From NCBI GenBank assembly GCA_030537695.1, contig JAUNVJ010000002.1, positions 53,228-117,227 of the forward strand: a stretch of DNA of 64,000 nt. The letters are read 5' to 3'. The stretch is from Tissierellia bacterium (GTDB taxonomy: Bacteria; Bacillota_A; Clostridia; Tissierellales; Peptoniphilaceae). How positions within the stretch are numbered: position 1 is the first letter of the stretch; each line of letters begins with the position of its first letter. The translations under genes were made by a program, and so were the position numbers. The notes under the pieces were generated by a model. It worked only from the letters and a program-made list of their open reading frames with translations. It was not told where the DNA came from and searched no databases. Positions 26,719-38,980 of the stretch are shown here, piece by piece.

Positions 26719-28887
26719 TTACAAACCCGGGATCCAAGTTTCTGTTTCCTGATCAAAAACAAAGGGGATTTCTTTCTCCAGATAATGGTCGGTCCAATCC
26801 GGTCGATGAATTTCTTTCGCATCAAATCTCATTTTTCTCCAGTCCTCGTCTGTCAACAGTTCTTCGGAAAGAAATTCATAATAGTCAAACACAGCTCCTC
26901 GGCCAATATAGACTTGATCTCCTACAGGATAGGCCACGAAGATTTCTTGAGCCGGTCCAATTCCCACTTCCAGATAAGTACCTACTGGTTGATTGACTTG
27001 ATTGGGTCCGACTCTTCCAACATCGGCAATAATCGTCATATTTCGGTCGGCAGCTTCTTCAATTTGCATAAAATTTTCTACTGTGGGATCGACAAAATTA
27101 AGATAGATATTTTCCATTTCTCCCCCAATATAGGTAAGGCGTTCCTGATCTTCTTTACTTAATGGTTGGTTTTCCAATTCCTTCACGCTACATTCAATTA
27201 AAAATTGATTCAGAGAAATCAAATTTTCAAATCCTTTTACTTGATCCTGCGTCAACAGTTGCCGTTCCTTTAAGTTCACCATGGAGAAATTTAAAAGCCA
27301 ATCTAATTTTTCATATAGACCAATATTTGGTTCCACGAAATGTTTCATCTCTGCTTCCATACCTCCACCCATTTCAGCAGAAGCTTGTTTGCCATAGAGT
27401 ACAGTATCATGTTTTAATTCCGCCCAAGAGCCTAGGGCAGAATTTAAATTTTTCCAAAGCCACGCTTGATTGGTCATAAAGGCTGGATATCCTTTGGGAA
27501 ATTCATGGGTGTATTCCTGAAGTGCCCATAGCCATCCACGATACAAGTTCTTTTGCCAAAAATCATCTTCCAATTGGGAGATTTCTTCCATCGTTTCATC
27601 TAAAGCTTTAGGATACTTCTCCCAATGCTTATTTTCCTCTTGATTGAGCTGATATTCTTTTGCCAATTCCGATCCCAGTATAGCCATAACATCCATTCCG
27701 GAATGAATGGGCCGCTTGGAAGGTTCATTTTCCGTATCCAAAAGTTTTTGAACCCATTGAGCATCTACAACGGCTCGCTGTGGCAATAGGGAAAAATTCA
27801 GTCCTTCTTTGGGATTGACGGTGGGATCAGACACTTCTTCCAATTTTTCATAAGCTTCTTTGAGCTTTTCCTCCTGAATCAAATCTTCAATGGAACTGTC
27901 TTTTCCATAAATGGAAAAATAAATTCTTGCCATGGAATCCACATTTAAATCTTCCGTGTTTTCAACCAGAAAATTGAGAGTTTTAGTAATATCATCGTAT
28001 TTTTCATACATTTCTTCGTCAGAAAACATGTTTTTTGTGATTAAAAATATGGAAATCAGCTGATCTTCTGCCGGTTTCTTATCAATATAGGGGTAGAGTT
28101 TAATTTGAGAATACCACATGACGGCTTTAAAATAAGTCTTTAATTCATCCGATGAAGTATAATGACCTCTTGGGGTAAATTGGGTATAATTCACCAATTG
28201 TCCGGTAATTCGAGATTCATTGATTTCTTTTTGTTCGATGGATTTTAATTCAGCTTGAAGGATTTCATTTACTTCTTGAGGTATCTCCATATCGATATCC
28301 ATCTTTAGCAATTTTGCTTCCGTAAGAAAATAGGCGAAATTTTTCAAAGCAGCTTTTTTTATTCTTTCATGCTGTGCCGATTGATAGTCATCTTCTGCTA
28401 AAAGAAGCATTTCCTTTGTCAATTCTTTTAATCGAGGTAAAAAATCTTTCTTTTCCAATTCCTTCAATAAATTGTCATAAAAGACATGGTACAGATGGAT
28501 TATGGAATCCGTGGTCACAAAATTAGGAATATAAAAATATTCATTAATTTCATAGAGTGAAAAAGGTTGTTCATATCCATAATCGCTCCCTCGAACAAAA
28601 AAACGATTTTCCACCAATTTTGAAATTTCATCTGCCGTCATAGGGCTATGTTCCATTATATGGTCTCGATTCACCACATTACGAAGATCTTCCCCCGTCG
28701 TATATTCGGGAAAATTTGCTTTAATTTCTCTCCTTTCAAAGGGCACTTTCTGTTGATCTTTACCAAAATGGCTTAAGAAAGCCAATTCTTTACTATCCGA
28801 TTCATTGACTTTTACTTGAGAGGTTGACGATTTACAAGCAATTAATAAAAGGGCAGTCAGTATTAACAATAATCCTCTTTTTTTCAT
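26719..28887 (-). CDS. DUF3160-domain lipoprotein
   Basis: Large secreted lipoprotein of 722 residues. The chosen start at 28887 (MKKRGLLLILTALLLIACKS) has GAGGTGAG upstream and gives a classical lipoprotein signal peptide with lipobox LIAC, so Cys18 should be lipidated. The body resembles the DUF3160 family: long helical regions with FVTTDSIIHLYHVFYDNLL near the N-terminal part, and later LGSWAELKHDTVLYGKQ and a C-terminal VGDQVYIGRGAVFDYYEF. The family has no established function. The upstream in-frame start at 28947 would bury the signal peptide. It follows the unknown exported protein by 5 bases and both probably form one operon. Confidence 0.88.
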   Translation of the reverse strand: MKKRGLLLILTALLLIACKSSTSQVKVNESDSKELAFLSHFGKDQQKVPFERREIKANFPEYTTGEDLRNVVNRDHIMEHSPMTADEISKLVENRFFVRGSDYGYEQPFSLYEINEYFYIPNFVTTDSIIHLYHVFYDNLLKELEKKDFLPRLKELTKEMLLLAEDDYQSAQHERIKKAALKNFAYFLTEAKLLKMDIDMEIPQEVNEILQAELKSIEQKEINESRITGQLVNYTQFTPRGHYTSSDELKTYFKAVMWYSQIKLYPYIDKKPAEDQLISIFLITKNMFSDEEMYEKYDDITKTLNFLVENTEDLNVDSMARIYFSIYGKDSSIEDLIQEEKLKEAYEKLEEVSDPTVNPKEGLNFSLLPQRAVVDAQWVQKLLDTENEPSKRPIHSGMDVMAILGSELAKEYQLNQEENKHWEKYPKALDETMEEISQLEDDFWQKNLYRGWLWALQEYTHEFPKGYPAFMTNQAWLWKNLNSALGSWAELKHDTVLYGKQASAEMGGGMEAEMKHFVEPNIGLYEKLDWLLNFSMVNLKERQLLTQDQVKGFENLISLNQFLIECSVKELENQPLSKEDQERLTYIGGEMENIYLNFVDPTVENFMQIEEAADRNMTIIADVGRVGPNQVNQPVGTYLEVGIGPAQEIFVAYPVGDQVYIGRGAVFDYYEFLSEELLTDEDWRKMRFDAKEIHRPDWTDHYLEKEIPFVFDQETETWIPGL

Positions 28888-28892
28888 TCTTC

Positions 28893-29510
28893 TCACCTCG
28901 TTAATAATTTTAAGTCCATCTCTTTCCATTCTTTTTCTTTCACCCATAAATTTCCATCTTTGATTTTAAAATCCTTATAGGAACTCATGTCAAATTGTCC
29001 CGTAGAGTGAAAGCCGAAATTGGAATAGATAAAAGACTCTAAAATTCTCTGAGAATCTTTCTTTACAATAGCAATAATTTCTCCTTGAGGTTCTCTACAA
29101 TGGACGATAAAATCCTCCATGGGCAGATACAGGCGGGAACAACGGTAGATGGGATAAAACCCTTTCCCATATCCGTAGATAAAAATTCTTTTGGTCTTGA
29201 CATGGTGATGAGGTGCTTTTTTATTGACTCCAAAAATAATTTCCGGACCTTCTTCACCATCCATATTACAAAGATCCATTTGATAAATATTAAATTTATT
29301 CTTTCCCTTTAATTGGATGACTTCTTCTTTTCCATTTTTATGTATAATGATTTTATTGCCGTAGGGTTGAAAAGCCAAACCCAATACTTCAACGGATAAT
29401 CGATTTCCGTTCGTTTCAAATGTAGGGGTTTTTAATTTAACTTCTTCTCGTCCAAAAAGACGGATAAAAATCAAGAGTAGTAAGAGTACCATCCCTATTG
29501 TTTTTTTCAA
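28893..29510 (-). CDS. Exported protein of unknown function
   Basis: I do not recognise this 205-residue protein. An N-terminal hydrophobic segment (about 4-18) looks like a signal peptide or membrane anchor without a lipobox. The rest looks beta-rich, with an acidic loop DLCNMDGEEGPEIIFGV (about 79-95) that recalls the calcium-binding DxDGDG loops of FG-GAP/VCBS-like repeats, followed by APHHHVKTKRIFIYGYGKGF. The start is TTG with GAGGTGAG about ten bases upstream. Its stop lies 5 bases before the lipoprotein ATG, so the two are probably translated together and may act together at the cell surface (inference). Confidence 0.75.
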   Translation of the reverse strand: MKKTIGMVLLLLLIFIRLFGREEVKLKTPTFETNGNRLSVEVLGLAFQPYGNKIIIHKNGKEEVIQLKGKNKFNIYQMDLCNMDGEEGPEIIFGVNKKAPHHHVKTKRIFIYGYGKGFYPIYRCSRLYLPMEDFIVHCREPQGEIIAIVKKDSQRILESFIYSNFGFHSTGQFDMSSYKDFKIKDGNLWVKEKEWKEMDLKLLTR

Positions 29511-29532
29511 AACAAGATCTCACCTCTTTTAT

Positions 29533-29541
29533 ATTGTACCA
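29533..29541 (-). promoter_or_regulatory. Extended -10 promoter of the exported-protein/DUF3160 operon
   Basis: TGGTACAAT on the minus strand, with TTACTT 16 bases upstream as a weak -35. The remaining 170 bases up to gatB hold a weak hairpin (29568-29589, stem AAAGATTG) and the gatB terminator, and nothing else I can support. Confidence 0.55.
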
Positions 29542-29693
29542 TAGAGTTCTTTCAAAGTAATCCATAGAAAGATTGTTTTTTCAATCTTTTATATGATGTC
29601 ATTTACTATGTGTTAATGCATTATTTTTATATTCTCAGGTTTTCTCTTTACTATTTTTTACTCTTCATGTTGAAACTATTAAGATAAAATAAA

Positions 29694-29715
29694 AAACCCT
29701 TCCGAGGAAGGGTTT
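29694..29715 (-). terminator. Terminator after gatB
   Basis: Stem AAACCCTTC / GAAGGGTTT with a 4-base loop, followed on the minus strand by TTTATTTTATC. It ends the pcrA-ligA-gatCAB transcript. Confidence 0.88.
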
Positions 29716-29719
29716 GATT

Positions 29720-31147
29720 TTATGAATTTAATTTTTCACGAAGCATTTGATTGACCATTTGTGGATTTGCTTTTCCCTTGGATGCCTTCATCACTTGTCC
29801 CATTAAGAAGCCTAGTGCTCGGTCCTTACCACCTCGATAGTCCTCAATGGACTGAGGATTGTCTTCCAATACTTTATCCACCATTTTTTCTAAGGCGCTT
29901 TCATCGGAAATTTGAACCAAACCTTGTTCTTCTATGATTTTTTCCGCTCCCTTACCAGTTTCAAACATTTCTCGTAACACTTTTTTGCCGGCATTATTGT
30001 TAATTTTCTCATCTTTGATGGCCTGCAACAATATTATAAATTCCGACTCTTCAAAGGGTAGCTGAATGACTCCATCCTCATCCAGTTCCACTCTACGAAG
30101 AATTTCTCCGGTAATCCAATTGGCAAGCATATTGTAATCGTCAAATCGACTTGCTATTTTTTCATAAAAGTCAGCCAGTTCCCTTGTGGAGGTCAAGACT
30201 TCTGCGTCATAGTCACTTAGCTGATAGTCTTTCATAAACCGAGCTTTCTTCTTTTCAGGAAGTTCCGGCATTTTTGATTGAATTTTTTCTATTTCTTCTT
30301 CCGTAACTACCACAGGAGGCAAATCACCTTCCGGTGCAAAACGATAATCTGCCACGGTGTATTTTTCTCGCATAAGAATTGTTTTATTGTTTTGATCATC
30401 CCACCGTCTCGTGGTTCGAATTTCCTTTTCATTATTCTCTAGAAGTTCAATATGGCGGGCGACTTCATAATCAATGGCTTTTTCAACTCCCCGGAAGGAA
30501 TTTAAGTTCTTCACTTCCGTCACTGCTGTTTTTTGTCCTGTATCTTCATCCACTACATTGACATTGACGTCACAGCGCAAGGATCCTTCTTCCATTTTAC
30601 AATCTGAGATATTCATATATCGAAGCGTGTTTTTTAATTTTTCCAGAAACAAGCGAGCTTCTTGACCGGAATTTAAATCTGGTTTGGATACGATTTCTAT
30701 CAATGGAACGCCGCATCGATTATAGTCCATCAATGTTTCGTCCCCTTCCGTATGAAGAGCTTTTCCAGTATCTTCTTCCATTTGAATCTTATAGATGCCA
30801 ATTTTTTTAGGACCTTTTTCCCCATCGATTTCCAAATATCCTTCATTGCAAAGGGCTTGATCATCTTGTGTGATTTGAAATCCCTTGGTCAAATCAGGAT
30901 AGAAATAATTTTTTCGATCAAATTTAGAATAATGGGCAATGGAACAGTGTAATGCCAATCCGGCCATAATGGAATAGTTTACCACATTTTGATTTAATAC
31001 CGGCAATGCTCCCGGTAGGCCTAAACACACGGGGCATACGCGGGTATTGGGATCTCCCCCGAATTCGTTGGAGCAGGAACAAAAAGCTTTTGTATTTGTC
31101 GACAACTCTACATGTATTTCCAAACCGATGATGGTTTTATAGCTCAT
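29720..31147 (-). CDS. gatB: Asp-tRNA(Asn)/Glu-tRNA(Gln) amidotransferase subunit B
   Basis: Subunit that binds misacylated tRNA and activates it by phosphorylation so that ammonia from GatA can amidate it. The 475-residue sequence has the GatB signature GLEIHVELSTNTKAFCSCS at the N terminus, zinc-type cysteines with CPVCLGLPGALPVLN, the catalytic cradle DYNRCGVPLIEIVS and the C-terminal YqeY-like tail ending in GKANPQMVNQMLREKL. The ATG overlaps the gatA stop (ATGA). Confidence 0.98.
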   Translation of the reverse strand: MSYKTIIGLEIHVELSTNTKAFCSCSNEFGGDPNTRVCPVCLGLPGALPVLNQNVVNYSIMAGLALHCSIAHYSKFDRKNYFYPDLTKGFQITQDDQALCNEGYLEIDGEKGPKKIGIYKIQMEEDTGKALHTEGDETLMDYNRCGVPLIEIVSKPDLNSGQEARLFLEKLKNTLRYMNISDCKMEEGSLRCDVNVNVVDEDTGQKTAVTEVKNLNSFRGVEKAIDYEVARHIELLENNEKEIRTTRRWDDQNNKTILMREKYTVADYRFAPEGDLPPVVVTEEEIEKIQSKMPELPEKKKARFMKDYQLSDYDAEVLTSTRELADFYEKIASRFDDYNMLANWITGEILRRVELDEDGVIQLPFEESEFIILLQAIKDEKINNNAGKKVLREMFETGKGAEKIIEEQGLVQISDESALEKMVDKVLEDNPQSIEDYRGGKDRALGFLMGQVMKASKGKANPQMVNQMLREKLNS

Positions 31148-32595
31148 GATAAAACACTCCTTTCAAACCCTAAAGCCGCTTTTATTAAATCTCGATCCTT
31201 AAATCTCTTTCCTGTCATTTGAATGCCTACCGATAGATTATCATTTCCTACAGGCATAGGGATTGAAATAGAGGGACAACCGGCCATATTGGCAGGAATC
31301 GTAAAGAGATCTGCTTGATATATTTCGACGGGACTAATTTGCTGATCCACTTTGAAGGAGAGAGACGGAGTGGTGGGACATAGTATTAAATGGTATTCTT
31401 TAAACATTCTTTCCATATCTCTTTTGATTAAACCACGAACTTTCAATGCCTTATAATAGTAATCTTCTGCTAAATCCAAACTTAAAATATGAGTTCCGAT
31501 CATAATGCGACGTTTCACTTCGTCCCCGAAGCCTTCTCCACGACTTTTCCGATAAAATTCTTCGATGGTTTCATAATCTTCTTCCGTTCGATGGCCGTAT
31601 CGTAGGCCGTCAAACCGTGCCATATTCGGGGCAATTTCTCCATTCGCCAAAATATGGTAAGTTTCAATGACATATTGAAGGGACTCGATATCATAGGTCT
31701 CAACCGTCGCTCCCTGCTCTTTTAATATCTCTATGGATTTTTTAAATTCATCCATGACCCGAGGTTCCAGATCCATCTCCAAATATAATTTAGGGACTGC
31801 AATTTTCAATTTTTTTAATTCATCTGTCGCTTTTTGGGAAAAATCAAAATTATGTTGTAAACCCGGGTTTCCCACAGAAGTTGCATCTCGTTTATCGCTA
31901 CCTTCTAATACCCGTAACAATAAGCTTACATCAGCTACATCTCGTCCTATGGCTCCCGGTTGGTCAAAGGTATTTGCCATTGTGGAAATTCCGTATCGAG
32001 GAATGGACCCGTAGGTGGGTTTCATTCCCACAGCTCCACAAAGGGAAGAAGGCTGACGGATGGATCCCCCAGTATCGGTCCCAACGGAAAGAGTTGCTTC
32101 TTCTCCAACGACAGAAGCTGCAGATCCTCCGGAAGATCCTCCAGCTAGCAAAGAGAGATCTCGAGGGTTTTTAGTAGGCCCGTAATAAGAAGTGCGTGTC
32201 GTAGCCCCCATGGCAAATTCATCTAAATTTACTTTTCCAAGGATAATTCCCTTGGCATTTTTAATCCGTTCCGTAACCACGGAATCATAAGGAGGAATGT
32301 AATTTTCCAACATCTTGGAACCACAAGTCATCTTGACATCTTTAACTGAGATATTATCCTTGATGGAAATAGGGATACCTGCCAATAAATCCAAATCTTC
32401 TCGATTTTGAAACCGACGATCCACATCTTTGGCTGCATTTAAAGCCTCCTCTTCCATAACTGTAATATATGCATTGAGATCTTGATCTTTTTCTTTAATA
32501 TTTTTTAAATAGTCTTTGACAACTTCCTCACAAGAGAAATCACGATTGCGATATCCTGCAGCAAGCTCAAAGGCCGTTAATTTTGTTAATTCCAA
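31144..32595 (-). CDS. gatA: Asp-tRNA(Asn)/Glu-tRNA(Gln) amidotransferase subunit A
   Basis: Amidase subunit that releases ammonia from glutamine. The Ser-cisSer-Lys triad of amidase-signature enzymes is present: Lys79 in PISIKDN, Ser154 in GGSSGGS and Ser178 in TGGSIRQP. Length 483 residues is standard. It lies 9 bases after gatC and overlaps gatB. Confidence 0.98.
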   Translation of the reverse strand: MELTKLTAFELAAGYRNRDFSCEEVVKDYLKNIKEKDQDLNAYITVMEEEALNAAKDVDRRFQNREDLDLLAGIPISIKDNISVKDVKMTCGSKMLENYIPPYDSVVTERIKNAKGIILGKVNLDEFAMGATTRTSYYGPTKNPRDLSLLAGGSSGGSAASVVGEEATLSVGTDTGGSIRQPSSLCGAVGMKPTYGSIPRYGISTMANTFDQPGAIGRDVADVSLLLRVLEGSDKRDATSVGNPGLQHNFDFSQKATDELKKLKIAVPKLYLEMDLEPRVMDEFKKSIEILKEQGATVETYDIESLQYVIETYHILANGEIAPNMARFDGLRYGHRTEEDYETIEEFYRKSRGEGFGDEVKRRIMIGTHILSLDLAEDYYYKALKVRGLIKRDMERMFKEYHLILCPTTPSLSFKVDQQISPVEIYQADLFTIPANMAGCPSISIPMPVGNDNLSVGIQMTGKRFKDRDLIKAALGFERSVLS

Positions 32596-32604
32596 ATTTG
32601 CCTC

Positions 32605-37068
<4,464 letters not shown>

Positions 37069-37095
37069 ATTATCTCCGTTCTGTATCAACTATTA

Positions 37096-37125
37096 ATTAT
37101 ATATGAAAAAGCAGTTCTATTTCAA
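37096..37125 (-). promoter_or_regulatory. Sigma-A promoter of the pcrA-ligA-gatCAB operon
   Basis: TTGAAA, 18-base spacer, TATAAT on the minus strand. The -35 overlaps the last codons of tcdA. Confidence 0.75.
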
Positions 37126-37799
37126 CTTTTTATAATGTCATTGACAATATAGGAAGTGACAATCATTCCTGCTACAGGAGGAACAAAGGACATGGATCCC
37201 GGAATGTGATCTCCCACCTTTTGAGGAATTTCTTTGGAATATAGAACGGGAACTTTATAAATTTTACGTTTTTTCAATTCCCGTCGCATCACTCGAGCCA
37301 AAGGACAGTACTTTGTTTTTTCAATGGGGACAATTTCAAATGACAAGGGATTTAGCTTGTTTCCCGTTCCCATTACCGAAAGGACCTTTTTACCTTCACT
37401 TACTGCTCGTTGTATAATTAATAGTTTAGAAGATACCGTGTCAATAGCATCTACAATATAGTCATAGTCCTTAAAATCAATTTGATCCACAGTGTCTTTA
37501 TTATAATTGAAATCATATTCCACAACATCCATGGATCGAATCGACTCAATCCTTTGACGACAAGCTTTTGTCTTTCTCATTCCAATCGTGTCCTTTGTAG
37601 CAATAATCTGTCGATTTAAATTGGATTCTTCCACAATGTCGCAATCAACGATACCCAGTTTCCCAATACCGGTACGAACCAAAGTTTCAACTGCCGCTCC
37701 GCCGACACCTCCCAAACCGAAGATCAATACGGAGCTTCGATTAATTTTTTCAATGTTTTTTTGTCCGATCATTCTTATCGATCGACTTAGATAGTCCAT
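37122..37799 (-). CDS. tcdA: tRNA threonylcarbamoyladenosine dehydratase TcdA
   Basis: ThiF/E1-like ATP-dependent enzyme that converts t6A37 of tRNAs to its cyclic form. The nucleotide-binding motif GLGGVGG is at 28-34, with DCDIVEESNLNRQ and DAIDTVSSK following, and the C-terminal CPLARVMRRELKKR. I start at 37799 (MDYLSRSIRM), with GGAGG upstream; the longer version overlaps the preceding terminator. 225 residues. The usual partner sulphur-transfer genes are not adjacent. Confidence 0.92.
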   Translation of the reverse strand: MDYLSRSIRMIGQKNIEKINRSSVLIFGLGGVGGAAVETLVRTGIGKLGIVDCDIVEESNLNRQIIATKDTIGMRKTKACRQRIESIRSMDVVEYDFNYNKDTVDQIDFKDYDYIVDAIDTVSSKLLIIQRAVSEGKKVLSVMGTGNKLNPLSFEIVPIEKTKYCPLARVMRRELKKRKIYKVPVLYSKEIPQKVGDHIPGSMSFVPPVAGMIVTSYIVNDIIKS

Positions 37800-37816
37800 A
37801 TTTCCTCCAATGAAAA

Positions 37817-37834
37817 AGAGCACCATTGTGCTCT
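37817..37834 (-). terminator. Terminator overlapping the stop codon of the first S-layer-homology gene
   Basis: Stem AGAGCAC / GTGCTCT with a 4-base loop, followed on the minus strand by TTTTCATTGG after the closing U run. The AG of the TAG stop is part of the upstream arm. Confidence 0.78.
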
Positions 37835-38864
37835 AATTTATTTTTATATCCCTGACTTCATCTCGGCTCCATTTCCCCGATCCTTGGATCATATCTCCCA
37901 CCTTGTATTCACGAGATGTATAGATAGTAATAATCGGGTCTCGAAGGGGTCTTTCAGGATTCACCTTGGTCATTCGAACTTGAATATAGTGAATATCGGT
38001 ACTGGAAATCACTTCTTCCACTATGCCTTCAAATTTTATTTCTAAAGGTTCCGATTTTTCAATTGTCGGTTCTTTCCGACTTTGCTCTTCAATAAAAAGT
38101 CCTTCGCTTTGTGGTTTTTCCAACTCCGAAGAAGAAAGTCCCAAATCTTGTGTAGCCCAGGATTCTTGTGGCTTTTCTTCTGATTGGGCAGATCCTTCGT
38201 TTAAATATGCCAAAGTTTGATTGGCAATAATCGCCATTTCCGACCGACGCACATATTGAGTTCCATTAAACTTACCTTCACTTCCTGTGGGTGTAAAGAT
38301 CTTTTTTTCCACCAAATCAGGTAGGTAGGTTAAGGTTACTGCCGGAATTTTTTCTAAGTCTTCATACTGTAAAGTTTTAATCGACCGATTTTCTCTAACT
38401 CCCAAAGCTCGTCCCATATAAACTGCTATGGAGTTGCGAGAGGGATAAACAGGATGAGGACTTTTCAAAAATCCCCTTTGATTGCCTTCAGCAAGGGTTT
38501 TTTCTGTAATCGTTTGAATATATAAATTAAAACAAACCGCTTCTTTTGCCCAGGGATCCACTCCTTGGGAAGTGACAAATTCGCCATAAGTTTCGACAGC
38601 TTTTTTTAAAATCTCCTGATCCGGTTTGAAAAGGGTTTTAATAATTTGCATCGATTCCTGAAAAGATACCGGATAATTTGGCTTAAAACTGCCATCGGGA
38701 AATCCGTTTAAAATCTTTTGATCGGATAAATAATTCACCGCTTCATAAGCCCAACTGACATTTCCGTCTCTTGTCACATCGGGAAAACTCTTTGCCAAGC
38801 TTCCCAAAGGAAAAAGCAAAGTTGCAGCAAGAGAAATGGGGATTATTTTTTTTGCTAATTTCAT
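37833..38864 (-). CDS. S-layer-homology (SLH) domain protein, shorter paralogue
   Basis: Exported protein of 343 residues with a signal peptide ending about residue 24 (LGSLAKSF). Three SLH-like units follow: FPDVTRDGNVSWAYEAVNYL with NGFPDGSFKPNYPVSFQE (about 27-75), a second with VDPWAKEAVCFNL (about 100-155) and a third with YVRRSEMAIIANQ (about 175-220). SLH domains bind secondary wall polymers. A Ser/Glu/Pro-rich linker leads to a C-terminal beta domain (about 270-343). It is a clear paralogue of the following, larger SLH protein, so the pair likely arose by duplication. Confidence 0.88.
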   Translation of the reverse strand: MKLAKKIIPISLAATLLFPLGSLAKSFPDVTRDGNVSWAYEAVNYLSDQKILNGFPDGSFKPNYPVSFQESMQIIKTLFKPDQEILKKAVETYGEFVTSQGVDPWAKEAVCFNLYIQTITEKTLAEGNQRGFLKSPHPVYPSRNSIAVYMGRALGVRENRSIKTLQYEDLEKIPAVTLTYLPDLVEKKIFTPTGSEGKFNGTQYVRRSEMAIIANQTLAYLNEGSAQSEEKPQESWATQDLGLSSSELEKPQSEGLFIEEQSRKEPTIEKSEPLEIKFEGIVEEVISSTDIHYIQVRMTKVNPERPLRDPIITIYTSREYKVGDMIQGSGKWSRDEVRDIKIN

Positions 38865-38885
38865 CGTTTCACTCCTATCTTTGCT

Positions 38886-38894
38886 ATTATAGCA
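38886..38894 (-). promoter_or_regulatory. Extended -10 promoter of the shorter SLH gene
   Basis: TGCTATAAT on the minus strand, 21 bases before the gene. No good -35 at 17 bases; the TGn extension probably compensates. Confidence 0.65.
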
Positions 38895-38929
38895 TATGTT
38901 GCAAGAAGAGAGTTATCATTTTATTATTA

Positions 38930-38959
38930 AAAGACCCCTTGGAAATCCAAGGGGTCTTT
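38930..38959 (-). terminator. Strong terminator after the larger SLH gene
   Basis: Perfect 13-bp stem AAAGACCCCTTGG / CCAAGGGGTCTTT with a 4-base loop, followed on the minus strand by TAATAATAAAATG after the terminal U run. Confidence 0.88.
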
Positions 38960-38980
38960 CTTTTATTGAATATTCTAATT

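Noticed and set aside
29568..29589. Hairpin between the exported-protein gene and gatB as terminator or small RNA
   Set aside because: Stem has only two G-C pairs, no U-tract on the minus strand, and no promoter facing it was found.
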